Shown piece after piece: positions 34,753 to 43,373 of a stretch of 64,000 nucleotides of DNA (the stretch's first letter is position 1; every line of letters starts with the position of its first letter). This DNA is from JBOEGW01 sp050633625 (GTDB lineage: Bacteria; Pseudomonadota; Alphaproteobacteria; Rhodobacterales; Rhodobacteraceae): assembly GCA_050633625.1 (NCBI GenBank), contig JBOEGW010000004.1, positions 434,001 to 498,000 of the forward strand, read 5' to 3'. The notes beneath the pieces are model-generated. The model had not been told where the DNA came from. It searched no databases and saw only the letters and a program-made list of their open reading frames with translations. Both the position numbers and the translations under genes were made by a program.

Positions 34753-35010
34753 ATGAGTGAGCTTGCCGCGAAAGGAAGCGAAATGGATGTGAAATTTGAA
34801 GCGATGCCCAAGGCGGGTGCGAGTATTGTTTATGTGCGGGCTGTAAAGGTCGCGGATTTGCCGCAAGACCTGCGCGCGGAGGCGGGCGATCGAGAGCGGC
34901 TTTATGCTGTACATAATGAGGACGGTGCGCAACTTGCGCTGGTGGCGGACCGGGGTTTGGCGTTTGCCTTGGCGCGCCAGAATGATCTTGCGCCTGTGGC
35001 CGTTCACTGA
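34753..35010 (+). CDS. DUF1150 family protein
   Basis: An 85-residue protein with IVYVRAVKVADLPQDLRAEA followed by LYAVHNEDGAQLALVADRGL and AFALARQNDLAPVAVH, the standard DUF1150 layout. It is nearly always encoded immediately downstream of an Hsp20 gene, as here. A role in the same stress response is inferred from position only. A repeat element starts 14 bp after its stop. Confidence 0.92.
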   Translation: MSELAAKGSEMDVKFEAMPKAGASIVYVRAVKVADLPQDLRAEAGDRERLYAVHNEDGAQLALVADRGLAFALARQNDLAPVAVH

Positions 35011-35023
35011 TGGGCCAAGAGAG

Positions 35024-35092
35024 TGGGGGCGCTGCCCCCGGCTCAAAATGAGATTTTGACCCTCCCCCGGGATATTTCTGGAACACTGAAAA
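35024..35092 (+). repeat. Dispersed intergenic repeat, copy 7 (GGAACACTG tail type, two hairpins)
   Basis: Hairpin 1 GGGGGC-GCT-GCCCCC (35025-35039); hairpin 2 TCAAAAT-GAG-ATTTTGA (35043-35059); then CTCCCCCGGGATATTTCTGG and AACACTGAAAA. The same order appears at 56297-56368 with different but still paired bases in hairpin 2. The tail points at the 3' end of the glycosyltransferase-like gene, 28 bp away. Confidence 0.9.
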
Positions 35093-35120
35093 GCGCTCTG
35101 TGCGCGTTGATCTTGTGCGA

Positions 35121-35777
35121 TCAAATTTTGGGCCAGAGATCAAACCTGTCATGGACGGCTTGGGCGGCGGCGCGGTTTTGGGTGTCGCGCGTTGGGTCAT
35201 TTTGCAAAGCATTGGCGCTTGGCAGGGGCGACATCTGCGCGCGGGCGCTGTCACAGGGGTGGATGGTTGCGCCTGCGGCCTGAAGCGCGCCGGATATCCA
35301 GATATCATCGACCGCCCAAGCTTCAGGGGGCGGGGGTGGGATTTGGCCGGTCAAGGTGCCGGGAATGAAGGCGCCAGCGAACCCTTGCAAAACTGTACCG
35401 CCTTGGTGGCCGATCCGTTCACTCGCCCATGTGGAGCCAGCAATCACCGCGCCCGGATGGTTGCGGGCGGCCTCCAGAAAACAGGCGGACCAATGTGGCC
35501 CATATAGCCAATCATCGTCACAGATCAAGATATCGGTATCGGGGTGTGCGCGGGCTGCGCCCAGCAGCTTTCCGGCGGGTCCAAGATCGTCTTCGGTTTC
35601 AATCACAGTGACCCCCATTGGCAGGTTTGGCAGGGGGGCAGGGGCACTGCGCGCGGGCCTTTTGGGGAGCGTCAGGAGGATGCGGGCCGCGCTTTTGTGT
35701 TGGTCGAGGAGGGCGGTGAGCGCCTGTGGCAATTGGCTGTAACGCGGCGGAAAAGAGGTGAGCGCGATCAGGAACAT
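35121..35777 (-). CDS. Glycosyltransferase-like protein (family 2/GT-A type)
   Basis: About 218 residues starting at the ATG at 35777, 1 bp after the end of the upstream gene, implying translational coupling. LIALTSFPPRYSQLPQALTA is a GT-A-like first strand, and ILICDDDWLYGPHWSACFLE carries a DDD metal-binding motif, followed by VDDIWISGALQAAG with the later acidic residue. No signal peptide or membrane helix. The acceptor and sugar cannot be inferred. It forms an operon with SseB and uracil-DNA-glycosylase-like genes. Confidence 0.75.
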   Translation of the reverse strand: MFLIALTSFPPRYSQLPQALTALLDQHKSAARILLTLPKRPARSAPAPLPNLPMGVTVIETEDDLGPAGKLLGAARAHPDTDILICDDDWLYGPHWSACFLEAARNHPGAVIAGSTWASERIGHQGGTVLQGFAGAFIPGTLTGQIPPPPPEAWAVDDIWISGALQAAGATIHPCDSARAQMSPLPSANALQNDPTRDTQNRAAAQAVHDRFDLWPKI

Positions 35778-35778
35778 A

Positions 35779-36588
35779 CTAGTGGAGAATTGGCGGTTTC
35801 TTGGGGTCGCTGCCGGGGGCTTTGCGAGGTTCGGGCACCGGGTCTTCCTCGGGTTGCGGGATGTCGTAGCGCAACCCGACTTTGGCAAGTCGCGCTACCA
35901 TGGGATCTTTTGGATCGAAGAACGCAACGTCCATGCTATCGAGATCGGTGCCGGAAAAAATCAGCGCTTCTTGCGTGGCGCGCGCGAGGGCGTGTTCGGC
36001 GTGATCATAGGCGCCAACAAAGCCGATCATCCACCCGCTTGCGCCATTGTCGAATTTGGTCTTCACGATCCAAGCGTGATCGCACAGCCCGGCGGCGGAG
36101 GTGAGTTTGGCCTCAAGCCCCAAGATCAGCTGTTCGGGCAGGCCCGCAGGCGGGGCAATTTCTTCGATCATGGCGCTTGATTCCACAGGCGCGCCACCGA
36201 GGGTTTCGCTCAGCCAATCAAGTGCGGCGTTCGGGATCAGGATAGAGGAGGGGGCGCCAAGATTGAGCGCGAGGCCAATCTCGCTGCCGGTGAGCATTTG
36301 AGCGATGATGCGACCGGGCAGGGCGGCGTAGGGGGCGGCCCCTTCGGCAAAATCCGCGAGCCGGTCTTCGCGATCAAAGGCGAGAATATACTCGATGGGG
36401 GGGGCACCCTCTTCACTCTCGACAGAGACAAGTTCCGGGTCGATGTGATCGCCATGAGCTTCTGTCTTGAGCTGAACGAACAATTCCGTATCCGCGATTG
36501 TTTGGTAAAATCGCAGGCGTGCCGCGTCGTCGGACAAATCGGCGTCCATGGCCGCATGGGCGGTGTCGAGTTGGGTCGTCTCACTCAT
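35779..36588 (-). CDS. SseB-family protein
   Basis: A 269-residue acidic protein: FYQTIADTELFVQLKTEAHG, EYILAFDREDRLADFAEGAA, MLTGSEIGLALNLGAPSSIL, then a C-terminal domain with FFDPKDPMVARLAKVGL. It matches the SseB N- and C-terminal domains (enhanced serine sensitivity protein in E. coli), with the role unclear. Its end abuts the glycosyltransferase gene and its start overlaps the uracil-DNA-glycosylase-like gene by 4 bp. Confidence 0.82.
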   Translation of the reverse strand: MSETTQLDTAHAAMDADLSDDAARLRFYQTIADTELFVQLKTEAHGDHIDPELVSVESEEGAPPIEYILAFDREDRLADFAEGAAPYAALPGRIIAQMLTGSEIGLALNLGAPSSILIPNAALDWLSETLGGAPVESSAMIEEIAPPAGLPEQLILGLEAKLTSAAGLCDHAWIVKTKFDNGASGWMIGFVGAYDHAEHALARATQEALIFSGTDLDSMDVAFFDPKDPMVARLAKVGLRYDIPQPEEDPVPEPRKAPGSDPKKPPILH

Positions 36589-37184
36589 GTCTCACTCTCC
36601 AGTAGCGCGCTGATCCGCGCGCGAAGGGCGGGGAGCAGCTCGGTCTCAAACCACGGGTTTTTCTTGATCCATGCGGTATTGCGCCAGGACGGATGAGGCA
36701 AGGGAAAGATCGCCGGGGCATGGGCCTGCCAGTTGGCGACAGTTTGTGTGACGGAGGTGGTTTTGGCGAGATAGTGGCGCTGGGCGTAGCCGCCAATCAA
36801 GAGGGTAAGCGGGGCATTGATGTGGCGTGCGACCTTGTCGTGCCATGTTGCCGCGCAGCGTTTGGGCGGCGGTAAATCGGCGTTTTTCGCGTCATAGCCG
36901 GGAAAGCAAAACGCCATTGGGGTTATGGAAAAAAGGGTTTTGTCCCAAAAGGTTGCCTCATCAACGGCAAGCCAGGCGCGCAGCCGGTCGCCGGATGGGT
37001 CCGTGAAGGGGCGGCCTGACTCATGAACGCGAATGCCCGGCGCCTGGCCGATGATTTGCACCTTCGCGGGCGGGCCAAACCACGCCACAGGGCGCGGGCT
37101 ATGCGCGGTTTTGGTGGCGGCAAAATCTTCCGCGCAAAGCCGACAGGCACGGATGTCTTGGGCAAGGGAATGGGCGTCTGTCAT
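36585..37184 (-). CDS. Uracil-DNA glycosylase superfamily protein
   Basis: About 199 residues from the ATG at 37184. IIGQAPGIRVHESGRPFTDP is the family 4/5-like active-site region, RLRAWLAVDEATFWDKTLF follows, and LPHPSWRNTAWIKKNPWFE supplies the conserved HPS motif. Cysteines in CRLCAEDF at the N-terminus suggest an Fe-S site, though only two of the four usual ligands are obvious. It probably removes uracil or another base from DNA; related proteins are often annotated only as UDG-family. First gene of a three-gene operon. Confidence 0.82.
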   Translation of the reverse strand: MTDAHSLAQDIRACRLCAEDFAATKTAHSPRPVAWFGPPAKVQIIGQAPGIRVHESGRPFTDPSGDRLRAWLAVDEATFWDKTLFSITPMAFCFPGYDAKNADLPPPKRCAATWHDKVARHINAPLTLLIGGYAQRHYLAKTTSVTQTVANWQAHAPAIFPLPHPSWRNTAWIKKNPWFETELLPALRARISALLESET

Positions 37185-37274
37185 GTGCCATATGTGGCGC
37201 AGACTGCGTGCGAAGTAAATTGGCGCGCCGGGTGATCCGCGATAGAGTTGTGCAAACGGGCAGGGAACGCAGGC

Positions 37275-38576
37275 ATGTATCGGGTTTGGAATTTCATAAC
37301 GAGCTATTCGATTTTGCTCATTTTGGGGGCTGTGGTGGCGCTTGTGTGGGCCAATGTGAACCCGACAAGCTATCACCATTTTGTTGAGTACCCTCTGTGG
37401 TTTAACTCTACATTGGGCACCGATATTGGGCGCTGGGCCTTGGCCGTTGGCGATGAGATGGCGCATCATTTTGAATATGGTGATGTGGAGCGGGTTTTGA
37501 CCGTGCACTACCTGATCAATGATTTGCTCATGGCGTTGTTTTTTGCAATTGCTGGCAAGGAAGTTTGGGAGGCGGTGATCCTCAAGTCCGGCTCGTTGCG
37601 CGGCAAAAAGGCGGTAACGCCCTTGGTGGCCACGGCGGGCGGCATGTTGGGGCCGATCGCGGTTTATCTTGGGATTGCGGCGCTGTTAGGCTCGGATACC
37701 TATGAGGCGGTGAGCCGGGGCTGGGCCATTCCGACGGCGACCGACATTGCGTTTTCTTACCTTGTGGGGCGGATTGTGTTTGGCGCGGGGCATCCGGCTG
37801 TGCGGTTTTTACTGTTGTTGGCGATTGCGGATGACGCGGCGGGCTTGATTATCTTGGCGATATTCTACCCGTCTGGGGCGCTCATGCCCCTGTGGTTGTT
37901 ATTGTCGGTGGCCGTATCGGCGTTTGTTTTCGTTGTGTTTAATTGGCTGCCGCGGCGTTTGGATCGGGGCGAACAGGATCGACCAACCTCGACCTGGGTG
38001 CGGCGGCGTTTGTCGTGGTTGCCCTATGCGATTGCGGGGGTGATCAGCGTTTTTGCCTTCACGCAATCGGGGATTCACCCGGCGTTGGGCTTGCTGCCTT
38101 TGATCCCGGCAATCCCCCATGCGGACCGTGAATTTGGCTTGTTTGCCGAGGCGGAGAGCCTGTTGCATGACACGTTGAACCAGATGGAACATGCGCTCAA
38201 GCATCCGGTTGAGGTGGTCTTGTTTCTGTTTGGGCTGGCGAATGCCGGAGTGGAATTCAGCGCTGTGGCGGCGCCGACTTGGCTGGTGCTGGGGGGGCTG
38301 GTGATTGGCAAACCGCTTGGGATTTTCGTTATGGGCCTTGTGGCTGTGCGCGTTATGGGGCTGGGCTTACCGGCGGGGATGCGGATGATTGACCTTGTGG
38401 TGATCGGGCTTGTGGCGGCGATTGGCTTTACGGTCTCGCTGTTTGTGGCCGCTGTGGCGTTTGAGCCGGGGGCGGTGCAGGACGCGGCGAAAATGGGGGC
38501 GGTCTTGTCCTTTGGGGCGGTTGGCTTGTCCTTGGTGGCGGGCAAATTGTTGAAGGTTCAGAAACAACACCGCTGA
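37275..38576 (+). CDS. nhaA: Na+/H+ antiporter NhaA
   Basis: About 433 residues, a twelve-helix antiporter that exports sodium in exchange for protons, of use in a marine environment. The ion-binding pair is AIADDAAGLIILAIF (Asp-Asp of helix 5), preceded by RGWAIPTATDIAFSYLVG with the helix 4 TD motif, and ALFFAIAGKEVWEAVI near the N-terminus. The ATG at 37275 was chosen; an in-frame TTG at 37248 is possible. Monocistronic, with 206 bp to the next gene. Confidence 0.93.
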   Translation: MYRVWNFITSYSILLILGAVVALVWANVNPTSYHHFVEYPLWFNSTLGTDIGRWALAVGDEMAHHFEYGDVERVLTVHYLINDLLMALFFAIAGKEVWEAVILKSGSLRGKKAVTPLVATAGGMLGPIAVYLGIAALLGSDTYEAVSRGWAIPTATDIAFSYLVGRIVFGAGHPAVRFLLLLAIADDAAGLIILAIFYPSGALMPLWLLLSVAVSAFVFVVFNWLPRRLDRGEQDRPTSTWVRRRLSWLPYAIAGVISVFAFTQSGIHPALGLLPLIPAIPHADREFGLFAEAESLLHDTLNQMEHALKHPVEVVLFLFGLANAGVEFSAVAAPTWLVLGGLVIGKPLGIFVMGLVAVRVMGLGLPAGMRMIDLVVIGLVAAIGFTVSLFVAAVAFEPGAVQDAAKMGAVLSFGAVGLSLVAGKLLKVQKQHR

Positions 38577-38694
38577 CTCACCCGGTTTTGACTGGCTTTG
38601 TTTCCAGAATCGGCGCTAATTGGCGGGGAAATCCGCCCAAATCTTGCCCTATTTAGCCTCGTAGCGTTGTGCATAAGGGGTTTGGAGGGACATA

Positions 38695-38730
38695 ATGACG
38701 CCCAAATGGGGTTTTATACCTTATCGTTAA
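38695..38730 (+). CDS. Possible 11-codon leader peptide before the export genes
   Basis: ATG at 38695 to TAA at 38730 encodes MTPKWGFIPYR, preceded by GGAGGG at 6 bp, a better ribosome binding site than that of the following ABC gene (GTG start with only AGGTCG nearby). It lies 53 bp before that gene. It could be a chance frame; no attenuator hairpin was recognised. Confidence 0.3.
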   Translation: MTPKWGFIPYR

Positions 38731-38782
38731 CGAAACCCGGATAGACCGGGGACACTGAGGCAAAGCAGGTTAGTAGGTCGTC

Positions 38783-39442
38783 GTGATTGAGTTCGACAAC
38801 GTCAGCAAGTCCTTTTGGACAGGAAAACAGCGCAAGGTCATTTTGGACCATGCGTCTTTTCGCGTGGACCTTGGGAATTCGATGGGGATTCTTGCGCCGA
38901 ACGGATCGGGCAAGACGACGATTATCAACATGATGGCCGGGCTTGAGAAACCTGATGAGGGTGAGATCCGCAAGACAAGCCGCGTGTCCTTCCCGCTTGG
39001 GTTTATGGGCGGGGTCGTTCCAAAGCTTTCGGCCAAGGAAAACGCCCGCTATGTGGCACGGCTTTATGGGCTGGACCCGGATTACATCGAGGCGTTCACG
39101 CGCTGGCTTTGTGGGCTTGAGGAATACTATGATTTCCCCGTGGGCACCTATAGCCAAGGGATGCGCGCGCGCTTCACCTTCTCGCTGCTTTTGGCGCTGG
39201 ATTTTGACATTTACCTCATTGATGAGGGGATGCCGCAAACCACTGATGCCGAATTCAACCGCAAAGCGGGCGATGTTTTGCGTCAACGACTTGAAAGCGC
39301 GACTGTGGTGATCGTGAGTCACCAAGCCCAGACGCTTGAGAAATTTTGCCGAACAGCTGCCGTTTTGAAAAACGGGCAGATGTTCATGTTTGACACCTTG
39401 GAAGAAGCGAAACAGCTCTATGACTACGAAACCCAAGGCTAA
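38783..39442 (+). CDS. Polysaccharide-export ABC transporter, ATP-binding subunit (KpsT/Wzt type)
   Basis: A 219-residue ATPase with a GTG start. Walker A is MGILAPNGSGKTTIINMMAG, the signature is YSQGMRARFTFSLLL (QG in place of SGG, typical of capsule/O-antigen exporters), and Walker B is FDIYLIDEGMPQTT, followed by a VVIVSHQAQ H-loop. It would drive export of a capsule-like polysaccharide across the inner membrane. The next gene (KpsE-like) overlaps it by 23 bp. No KpsM-type permease lies in the window. Confidence 0.88.
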   Translation: MIEFDNVSKSFWTGKQRKVILDHASFRVDLGNSMGILAPNGSGKTTIINMMAGLEKPDEGEIRKTSRVSFPLGFMGGVVPKLSAKENARYVARLYGLDPDYIEAFTRWLCGLEEYYDFPVGTYSQGMRARFTFSLLLALDFDIYLIDEGMPQTTDAEFNRKAGDVLRQRLESATVVIVSHQAQTLEKFCRTAAVLKNGQMFMFDTLEEAKQLYDYETQG

Positions 39443-41276
39443 AAAGTTCCGAATCCGGCGCTCGGCGGCGCAAATAGCAGCCGCAGAGCAAGGGGCAGGG
39501 GACGCCGCACAACAGCCGCAAGAGCGGCCCGAAACCTATGCGCAGGCGCAGCAACAAGCGCGCCCGGCTGCTGCGGCGCAAGCGCTGCGCAATGCGGCGG
39601 CGCCGCGCGCTGGCCAACCGGCGCAACCTGTCCAACACGCCCGTCCCGCACAACCGCAAACCCGTGCGCCAAATCCGATGGAAGCCTTGGCGCAGGAACC
39701 GGTTGAGGATGGCTTTGGTCAAGCTGCTTTCCCGACTGCGCGCGGTGGCCAAGCGGCCCAACCGCAAGCACAGGGACAAGCACAGGGACAAGCCATGGGC
39801 CGCATTGAGCCGAAGAAAATTCCGGCAGGCGATGTGGCACAACCCGCTCCAGAGGCAGAAATTGCGGCTATCAAACAAGAGGGTCTGACCGGGCGTCAAC
39901 TGCGCATGGCACGGCGCGTGGCGCAAAAGCACGGGCTGCCTGCGACCTCGGATTACGACGCCGTACGCTTGCTGCGCCGCGCGGGGGTTGATCCGTTTCA
40001 ATCGGCAAACATGTTGCAACTGGTGACGCCTGAGGGCGAGGAAACCGACGAGGCGCAACCGAAATTGCCACAAACCGTGCAGCCCACGGCAAACCTGCCC
40101 TCCACCACCGTTCTGGACGCCGCAGAGCGCGCGCGTTCGATCCAAGACATGCAACGCGATATTGCCAAACGCCGCCAACGTCGCTTGATGATGTTGTTCA
40201 CGCGGTTGGCGATTTTCGTGTTTTTGCCAACCTTGATGGCGGCATGGTATTTTTACGTGGTGGCCACGCCAATGTATGCCACGAAATCGGAGTTTTTGAT
40301 CCAAAAAGCCGATGCGGGCGGAGCTCCTGGGCTGTCGAGTTTGTTTGCCGGATCTGGTCTGGCGACCTCGCAGGATTCCATGACTGTGCAAAGCTATTTG
40401 ACCTCGCGTGATGCGATGTTGCGGCTGGATGCTGAGCTTGGGTTCAAGGAGCATTTTTCGGCCGAAGGCGTCGATCCGATCCAACGACTTGAGACGAATG
40501 CGAGCAATGAGGCGACCTATAAAGTCTATAAGCGCAACGTCAAAATCGGGTTTGATCCGACAGAGGGCATCATGAAAATGGAAGTGATTGCTGCCACGCC
40601 GGAATTCTCTGGGGCGATGTCAGAAGCACTCATTCGTTTCGCGGAAGAGCGCGTGGATAATCTGACGCAACGTCTGCGGGCTGACCAAATGGCGGGCGCG
40701 ATCAAGAGTTATGAGGACGCCGAGGCACAGATGTTGGCCGCGCAAGACGAGGTGTTGCGCCTGCAAGAGACAATGGGCGTGATCGACGGGGCGACCGAAA
40801 CCGGCGCTCTGATGGGCCAGATCAATACCTTTGAGACTCAGCTTCAACAAAAATCCCTGCAACTTCAGCAGCTTTTGGACAATGCGCGGCCCAACCAAGC
40901 CCGTGTTGACGGGGCGCGTGGCGACATTCAACGGTTGGAAAACCTGATTGCTGAGCTAAGGTCGAAATTGACCGAAGGGGGCGGCGTTGGCGGCGATAGC
41001 CTTGCGAAAGTTTCGGGTCAGTTGACGATTGCGCAGACCAATTTGACGACGCGCACAGCCTTGATGCAGCAGGCGTTGCAACAGCTGGAAACGGCGCGCA
41101 TCGAGGCCAATAAGCAAACGCGATATTTGTCGATGGGGGTGAACCCGGTCGCGCCGGATACGCCAAGCTATCCACGCTCGTTTGAGAATACAATTCTTGC
41201 GTTCTTGGTCTTTGCTGGCATCTATTTGATGATCTCGATCACCGCCTCTATTTTGCGAGAGCAAGTGTCTGGCTAG
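39420..41276 (+). CDS. Capsule export inner-membrane protein, KpsE/Wzz-like, with long QA-rich N-terminus
   Basis: A 618-residue protein. Residues 1 to about 230 are low-complexity, rich in Ala, Gln and Pro, with a tandem QGQAQGQA-like stretch, and carry a small conserved-looking piece LTGRQLRMARRVAQKHGLP. The first membrane helix is near residue 260 (FTRLAIFVFLPTLMAAWYFY), followed by MYATKSEFLIQKADAGGAPG, a coiled-coil-rich periplasmic domain, and a last helix around 589-611 (ILAFLVFAGIYLMISITASI), the two-helix KpsE/Wzz topology. The cytoplasmic extension is much longer than in E. coli KpsE. Confidence 0.85.
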   Translation: MTTKPKAKKFRIRRSAAQIAAAEQGAGDAAQQPQERPETYAQAQQQARPAAAAQALRNAAAPRAGQPAQPVQHARPAQPQTRAPNPMEALAQEPVEDGFGQAAFPTARGGQAAQPQAQGQAQGQAMGRIEPKKIPAGDVAQPAPEAEIAAIKQEGLTGRQLRMARRVAQKHGLPATSDYDAVRLLRRAGVDPFQSANMLQLVTPEGEETDEAQPKLPQTVQPTANLPSTTVLDAAERARSIQDMQRDIAKRRQRRLMMLFTRLAIFVFLPTLMAAWYFYVVATPMYATKSEFLIQKADAGGAPGLSSLFAGSGLATSQDSMTVQSYLTSRDAMLRLDAELGFKEHFSAEGVDPIQRLETNASNEATYKVYKRNVKIGFDPTEGIMKMEVIAATPEFSGAMSEALIRFAEERVDNLTQRLRADQMAGAIKSYEDAEAQMLAAQDEVLRLQETMGVIDGATETGALMGQINTFETQLQQKSLQLQQLLDNARPNQARVDGARGDIQRLENLIAELRSKLTEGGGVGGDSLAKVSGQLTIAQTNLTTRTALMQQALQQLETARIEANKQTRYLSMGVNPVAPDTPSYPRSFENTILAFLVFAGIYLMISITASILREQVSG

Positions 41277-41365
41277 GCACCAAGGGGCGAAACAGAAGCG
41301 GGCGGCGGAAGGTCTCCTTCTGCCGCTTTCTGCTTTTGATCGCTTCGCGCGGTCAGCATGTTTGC

Positions 41366-41504
41366 GGGGCGCTGGCCTCTGCGCTTTGCGCATTCCGCAT
41401 TTTTGTGGGGCGCTGCCCCCTGCGCTTCGCGCATTCCGCATTTTTGTGGGGCGCTGCCCCCTGCGCTTCGCGCATTCCCCCGAGGTACTTAGAAACCAAA
41501 GAAG
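41366..41504 (+). repeat. Dispersed intergenic repeat, copy 8, with three 41-bp tandem units
   Basis: Units begin at 41366, 41407 and 41448, each with GGGGC-GCT-GCCCC-type hairpin (first copy diverged), CTGCGCTTCGCGCATTC and CGCATTTTTGT. The last unit leads into CCCCCGAGGTACTTAGAAAC and CAAAGAA. The tail faces the mechanosensitive channel gene in the same direction, about 70 bp away. The same modules, in a 22-bp expansion, form copy 4. Confidence 0.9.
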
Positions 41505-41574
41505 GCGCGTTTGCGGGATTTACAAATGAGGCGTGCCGTCTAAGCTGTGGGGAAAGCGCTTTGGGGGTGTGGTC

Positions 41575-42894
41575 ATGGAATTTTTCAAACGTATTGCCGT
41601 GGTTTTGGTGCTGGTTTTGGGGCCTGTACAGGCTGGGGTCGCGCAGGATGGGACCATTGAAACCGGGTCTGGGAGCGCGCTGGAAATGGTCACTCAGGAC
41701 GCGGTTATGGAAAACCGTATTCGCGAGATCATTCAGGAATTGGACGGCTACGCTGATGTGACGGTGAGCGTACGTTCGGGGATTGTCACCCTGGATGGCA
41801 CGGCGCTTGATTCTGCGAAAATCGAGGAGTTGACGGCGCTCACCGGGCGGGTAGAGGGGGTTGTTGCGATTGAAAACGAGGTGTCGCTTTCGACCAATGT
41901 GAGCGAGCGTCTGACCCCGGCGATGGAGCGGTTTATGAGCCGTGGGGCGCAGCTGGTTGCCTTTTTGCCGCTGTTTGGCGTTGCGCTCTTGGCCTTTGCT
42001 TTTGTGGCGTGGATCGGCTTCTTTATTGCCCGGCGTAGGCAGCCATGGGAGCGGCTCGCGCCCAATGCGTTTATCGCGGATTTATACCGGACGGTGTTCA
42101 AGCTGGCGTCTCTGATTGCCGGGCTTGTGGTTGCGCTCGATATACTTGGGGCGACGGCGCTTTTGTCGACAATTCTGGGGGCGGCGGGGATCGTTGGTTT
42201 GGCGATTGGTTTTGCTGTGCGCGACACTGTGGAGAATTTCATTGCTTCGGTTTTGCTATCGGTGCGCCAGCCCTTTCGCCCGAATGATGCGATTGAGATC
42301 AATGGGGACGAGGGCAAGGTGATCCGGCTGACAAGTCGCGCGACGATTTTGCTCAGTTGGGACGGAAACCATATTCGTATTCCCAATGCCACGGTGTTCA
42401 AGAGCCGGATTTTGAACTATTCGCGCAACCCGGAACGGCGGTTTACCTTTGATATGGGCGTGGCCTATGGCACCGATTTGGCGGCGGCTAAGGCGTTGGC
42501 GGAGGAGACGGTTGCGGGCTTGCCCTTTGTGCTTGAGGCGCCTGCACCGGGCTGTTGGACCACCACGCTCAACGGCTCTGATGTTGGGATGACGGTGGCG
42601 GGATGGGTTGATCAGCGCGAGACTGATTTACGGGCGGCACGTTCAGAGGCGATCCGGCAGGTGTTGGTGGCCTTTGAGGCCGCAGCGATAGAGATGCCAG
42701 AGCCGACCTACCGATTGATCTCGCAAGACGAGCCGCGCGAGGAGCCGCCTGTGACACAAGATGAAATTGCGGCGATCAAAGCCGTTCAGGACGTGCAGGC
42801 CGCGCCGGAACAGGAGCTTGAGGCGATGGTGAATGAGGAGCGCGAGACAGGGGCGGCGGAGGATTTGCTCAAGCCAAACACCTTGGACGAATAA
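41575..42894 (+). CDS. MscS-family mechanosensitive ion channel with periplasmic BON domain
   Basis: A 439-residue protein. A signal peptide (IAVVLVLVLGPVQAGVAQ) is followed by a BON domain at about residues 45-110 (REIIQELDGYADVTVSVRSG, IVTLDGTALDSAKIEELTAL), then helices near 127-150 and 172-192, and the pore helix LGAAGIVGLAIGFAVRDTVE of MscS channels (about 201-220), then the beta domain PFRPNDAIEINGDEGKVIRL. It would open under osmotic downshock. The BON domain, usually a lipid or protein-binding module, is an uncommon addition. The tail is acidic and disordered. Confidence 0.88.
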   Translation: MEFFKRIAVVLVLVLGPVQAGVAQDGTIETGSGSALEMVTQDAVMENRIREIIQELDGYADVTVSVRSGIVTLDGTALDSAKIEELTALTGRVEGVVAIENEVSLSTNVSERLTPAMERFMSRGAQLVAFLPLFGVALLAFAFVAWIGFFIARRRQPWERLAPNAFIADLYRTVFKLASLIAGLVVALDILGATALLSTILGAAGIVGLAIGFAVRDTVENFIASVLLSVRQPFRPNDAIEINGDEGKVIRLTSRATILLSWDGNHIRIPNATVFKSRILNYSRNPERRFTFDMGVAYGTDLAAAKALAEETVAGLPFVLEAPAPGCWTTTLNGSDVGMTVAGWVDQRETDLRAARSEAIRQVLVAFEAAAIEMPEPTYRLISQDEPREEPPVTQDEIAAIKAVQDVQAAPEQELEAMVNEERETGAAEDLLKPNTLDE

Positions 42895-42961
42895 TTCCTG
42901 CAATTTGGGTGAATTTATGCCTTGCAGGCCAATGCAGCTTTGGGTACGAAACGGCCACCGT

Positions 42962-43036
42962 TGGGGTGTAGCCAAGTGGTAAGGCAACGCTTTTTGGTAG
43001 CGTGTACCGTAGGTTCGAATCCTACCACCCCAGCCA
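42962..43036 (+). tRNA. tRNA-Gln (UUG)
   Basis: The cloverleaf folds: acceptor TGGGGTG/CACCCCA, D arm from GCC to GGC, anticodon stem ACGCT/AGCGT with loop TTTTGGT giving anticodon TTG, T arm GTAGG-TTCGAAT-CCTAC, discriminator G and an encoded CCA. Length is 75 nt. Confidence 0.97.
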
Positions 43037-43373
43037 TCAACCAGAATTTTCTCATAAATGTTAGAGAGATGGCGCGTTTTTTGTGGCTGCGATCTTGGTC
43101 CCATGCGTGGTGTGTGTTTGGGCTGTGTTGCCTGAGCGGCGCATGGATCAGGTGACTCGCGCCAAGCGATTGGCTTGTCGCCAGTGTCTCCAGTGTCGTG
43201 GTTGTCTCAGGGCATGCTAGTTGAGACTGGCTGGGATCGCGCGCGCGCTCTCGTGCCAGGGCGCGCGTCTGACTGTCATCGCAGGCCCTACAGCACGACG
43301 GATTTTGCCGGGGCGCGGGGCTTGGACTTGGGCTGGGACATGGACAGGGGCATGGGGGAAGGGCGGCAGAGGG
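43037..43373. other. Intergenic region without a supported gene (337 bp)
   Basis: Between tRNA-Gln and the 3' end of the TRAP operon. Only a 28-codon frame (43068) with a weak ribosome binding site is present. No repeat of the dispersed family or clear terminator was found. Confidence 0.5.

Noticed and set aside
43068..43154. 28-codon frame MARFLWLRSWSH... after tRNA-Gln
   Set aside because: Weak ribosome binding site and no recalled relatives; a frame this short occurs by chance.
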